Source: Clostridia bacterium (lineage in GTDB: Bacteria; Bacillota; Clostridia; Oscillospirales; Acutalibacteraceae). Taken from it: a stretch of 7,197 bases of DNA. The notes below the pieces were generated by a model, which saw only the letters and a program-made list of their open reading frames with translations, ran no database searches and was not told the origin of the DNA. Each line of letters starts with the position of its first letter. Position 1 is the first letter of the stretch. Shown piece by piece: positions 5,500 through 7,197 of the stretch. A program made the translations under genes and the position numbers. The stretch covers positions 1 through 7,197 of the forward strand of contig JAFQKZ010000069.1 in the NCBI GenBank assembly GCA_017414725.1. Reading direction: 5' to 3'.

Positions 5500-6843
5500 T
5501 TACAAGTTCAATTTTTGTTCGGATTTTTCTCTGATTATAAAGTGTAACGGTGTGCCGGTAAACCCAAATACATCTCTTAAAGTGTTTTTTAGATAATTTT
5601 GATAAGAAAAATGGAAAAGTTCGGCTTTATTCACAAAAAACACAAATGTAGGTGGTTTAGTACTAACCTGAGTCATATAGTAAATCTTTAATTTTTTTCC
5701 TTTGTGTGTAGGAGCTGGAGTCTTTGTCATAGCCTGCGCCAAAACATCATTTAAAGTACCTGTAGAAATTCTCATAGAATTAAACTCATTTACTTTGTTT
5801 ATGTTTTCGTATATTTCGGACACGCGTTGCCCTGTTTCTACAGATATAAACATAATTGGTGCATATGACATAAATAAAAACTTTTCTTTGATTTTTCTCT
5901 TGTACTCTTGATATGTATTATTATCTTTTGAAATCAAATCCCATTTATTTACAATAATTATACTCGCTTTTCCGGCTTCATGGGCTAGTCCGGCTATTTT
6001 AGTATCTTGCTCCGTTGCACCTTCTGTTGCGTCTATCATAATTAAACATACATCTGATTTTTCTATAGCCATTTTCGCACGAATGACACTGTATTTTTCA
6101 ATACGATCAGTTATCTTGTTTTTTTTGCGAATACCGGCTGTATCAATAAAAACATAATCTCCGTGTTTATTTGAAATATTAATGTCTATTGCATCACGTG
6201 TGGTACCGGCAACATTTGAAACTATACTTCTGTTATCCCCGGACAAAAAATTCACAAGTGAAGATTTACCTACATTAGGTTTCCCAATAATACAAACAGA
6301 TATTTCGTTTTTTTCTTGAATATTTTGAGTTTCTTCCGGCAAATATTTAAATATCTCGTCCAGTAAATCACCTGTACCATGGCCATGCACAGACGAAACT
6401 TTAAATATATTTTCTATACCTAAATTATAAAATTCATAAAAATTATAATCTTCTTCTGTGCCGATATTATCGCATTTATTAACACACAAAATTATATTTT
6501 TAGACGTTCTTTTTAAAATATTACAAATATCGTAATCTGTAGGCATTAGTCCTGTTTTTAGATCCACAACAAACACTACTACATCTGCTAAATCTATGGC
6601 AATCTCAGCTTGAGCTTTAATCTCCTGAGTAATAATATCTGAATTCTTGTTATTAACTTCTATGCCTCCGGTATCTATAACAGTAATCTCGCGACCACAC
6701 CACTCGCATGTACCGTAGACTCTATCGCGCGTAACCCCGGCTGTGTCATCTACAATAGAAGCACGCTTTCCTGTTAATTTATTAAATAATGTAGATTTCC
6801 CGACGTTAGGTCTCCCAACTAATGCGATTACAGGTTTTGACAT
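5500..6843 (-). CDS. der: Ribosome assembly GTPase Der (EngA)
   Basis: Der is an essential GTPase that binds the 50S ribosomal subunit during late assembly. The 447 residues contain the diagnostic pair of G domains. Domain 1 has GRPNVGKST (10-18), GVTRD (36-40), DTGG (57-60) and NKCD (122-125). Domain 2 has GKPNVGKSS (187-195), GTTRD (213-217), DTAG (234-237) and NKWD (299-302). A KH-like C-terminal domain (about 355-447) includes APTHKGKKLKIYYMTQ and ends in HFIIREK plus a short tail. The G5 loop of domain 2 reads SVETG where an Ala is usual after the Ser, a mild change. Start MSKPVIALVGRPNVGKS is typical; AAGGAG (rev. 6857-6862) is 13 nt upstream, rather far. It is transcribed alone from its own promoter, and no intrinsic terminator is seen after its stop. 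Confidence 0.96.
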   Translation of the reverse strand: MSKPVIALVGRPNVGKSTLFNKLTGKRASIVDDTAGVTRDRVYGTCEWCGREITVIDTGGIEVNNKNSDIITQEIKAQAEIAIDLADVVVFVVDLKTGLMPTDYDICNILKRTSKNIILCVNKCDNIGTEEDYNFYEFYNLGIENIFKVSSVHGHGTGDLLDEIFKYLPEETQNIQEKNEISVCIIGKPNVGKSSLVNFLSGDNRSIVSNVAGTTRDAIDINISNKHGDYVFIDTAGIRKKNKITDRIEKYSVIRAKMAIEKSDVCLIMIDATEGATEQDTKIAGLAHEAGKASIIIVNKWDLISKDNNTYQEYKRKIKEKFLFMSYAPIMFISVETGQRVSEIYENINKVNEFNSMRISTGTLNDVLAQAMTKTPAPTHKGKKLKIYYMTQVSTKPPTFVFFVNKAELFHFSYQNYLKNTLRDVFGFTGTPLHFIIREKSEQKLNL

Positions 6844-6881
6844 CTTATTATTTTTTCTCCTTAACTTTTTCTTATATTCTT

Positions 6882-6909
6882 ATTATATCACATATGTTTT
6901 TATTGTCAA
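6882..6909 (-). promoter_or_regulatory. Promoter for der
   Basis: On the minus strand, TTGACA (6904-6909), a 16-nt spacer and TATAAT (6882-6887) match consensus at all 12 positions. The -10 is also extended (TGATATAAT). Transcription should start near 6875, giving a leader of about 32 nt. A strong constitutive promoter fits an essential ribosome assembly factor. Confidence 0.85.
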
Positions 6910-6948
6910 TAGTTTTTTATAAATTTTTTCGGTAATTTGAACATACAA

Positions 6949-6967
6949 AACCGCCATATAGGCAGTT
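6949..6967 (-). terminator. Possible weak terminator of a minus-strand gene to the right
   Basis: On the minus strand AACTGCC-TATAT-GGCGGTT forms a 7-bp stem with one A-C mismatch, followed by TTG. Counting the last stem bases, the run is four T, so the T-tract is short. It lies just upstream of the der promoter and could insulate it from leftward transcription. A frame reading from the insertion sequence junction ends at TAA (6974-6976), 6 nt before the hairpin. This would fit the end of a gene split by the insertion sequence, but only eight codons support that. Confidence 0.3.
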
Positions 6968-7000
6968 ATGTTGTTAACGTGATACTTGGCTTTTTATTAG

Positions 7001-7197
7001 GGCAAGACCGCACAAAAGAAGAATGAAAAGCAAAAGGATACAAGATAAAATAGAGACATGATAAAACAAATAACGCTAAGCGATGAGCTGGCACAGAGAA
7101 AAACAAAGAAAAAAGAATTACTAAATCGGATAGACCGAATCGTACCGTGGGGCGAGTGGATAAAGATAATAGAACCGCACTACTACAAAGGAGAGCG
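7001..7197 (+). mobile_element. IS5-type insertion sequence, left end (right end beyond the window)
   Basis: The element is inferred from its transposase start at 7058 and a likely left end at 7001. GGCAAGACCGCACAAAAG (7001-7018) resembles the terminal repeat of IS5 (GGAAGGTGCGAACAAG) in sequence and in its distance from the transposase ATG. It is preceded by TTAG (6997-7000), which fits the YTAR tetramer that IS5 duplicates on insertion. Base composition also changes here from very AT-rich to about 40% GC. The right terminal repeat and second target copy lie outside, so the exact boundary is an inference. Confidence 0.6.
7058..7197 (+). CDS. IS5 family transposase, N-terminal part
   Basis: This is the DDE transposase of the insertion sequence. 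Only 46 codons are in the window, before the catalytic residues. The start MIKQITLSDELAQRKTKKK and the following LLNRIDRIVPWGEWIKIIEP, ending HYYKGER, match the IS5-group pattern in which a basic leader precedes an I-(V/L)PW segment and I-EP-Y. An in-frame stop at 7046-7048 leaves ATG 7058 as the only reasonable start. The ribosome binding site is weak (TAGAGA directly upstream), as is common for transposases. Codons are richer in G and C and in purines than those of neighbouring genes, suggesting recent acquisition. Whether the element is intact cannot be seen. Confidence 0.85.
   Translation, partial: MIKQITLSDELAQRKTKKKELLNRIDRIVPWGEWIKIIEPHYYKGE

Noticed and set aside
5403..5534. Plus-strand open stretch (ATG at 5433, 33 codons) in the purine-rich patch
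   Set aside because: It has no good ribosome binding site, is very short, runs antisense into der and shows no known family; kept only as part of the compositional anomaly.
5702..5911. Plus-strand open frame of 69 codons
   Set aside because: It lies antisense within der, which is certain from its motifs.

Overview
The window is AT-rich (about 30% GC by eye, lower between genes). It reads in the standard bacterial code: TGG for Trp, and TGA used as a stop for two genes. AGGAG-type ribosome binding sites, TTGACA/TATAAT promoters and frequent TTG/GTG starts suggest a low-GC Firmicute. The PcrA-type helicase has an extra segment of about 40 residues after its Walker A motif. As I recall the family, this form occurs in Clostridia of the Oscillospirales type, so an AT-rich, probably host-associated clostridium is my best guess. 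No rRNA, tRNA or CRISPR array is visible.

Layout from left to right. (1) Positions 1-228, minus strand: the N-terminus of an exported protein cut by the window edge. It carries a nearly perfect 34-bp direct repeat spaced exactly 45 codons apart. (2) Positions 229-386: a divergent promoter region with an 8-bp-arm palindrome between the two promoters. (3) Positions 387-3969, plus strand: pcrA (UvrD-family DNA helicase) and hemW (radical-SAM haem chaperone), 37 nt apart and probably cotranscribed. (4) Positions 4083-4565, minus strand: a small acidic exported protein of unknown function with its own strong promoter. (5) Positions 4703-5283, minus strand: a 100-aa unknown protein followed by secG, ending in a clear intrinsic terminator. 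(6) Positions 5355-5460: a purine-rich patch of higher GC that no gene explains. (7) Positions 5500-6843, minus strand: der (EngA), a double GTPase for 50S ribosome assembly, behind a near-ideal promoter. (8) Positions 7001-7197, plus strand: the left end and transposase N-terminus of an IS5-type insertion sequence next to a TTAG target tetramer.

Most of the content is housekeeping: DNA repair and replication, haem handling, protein export and ribosome assembly. I see no defence, biosynthetic or other multi-gene system that looks new. The most unusual observations are four. The two short exported-protein genes, though about 4.3 kb apart, share the same 66-nt leader layout from -35 to ATG. The first of them has an internal in-frame duplication that copies the end of its own signal peptide. 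The purine-rich patch has base composition like that of the insertion sequence. Several genes appear to start at TTG or GTG, with GGTG-ending ribosome binding sites placed exactly 6 nt upstream.
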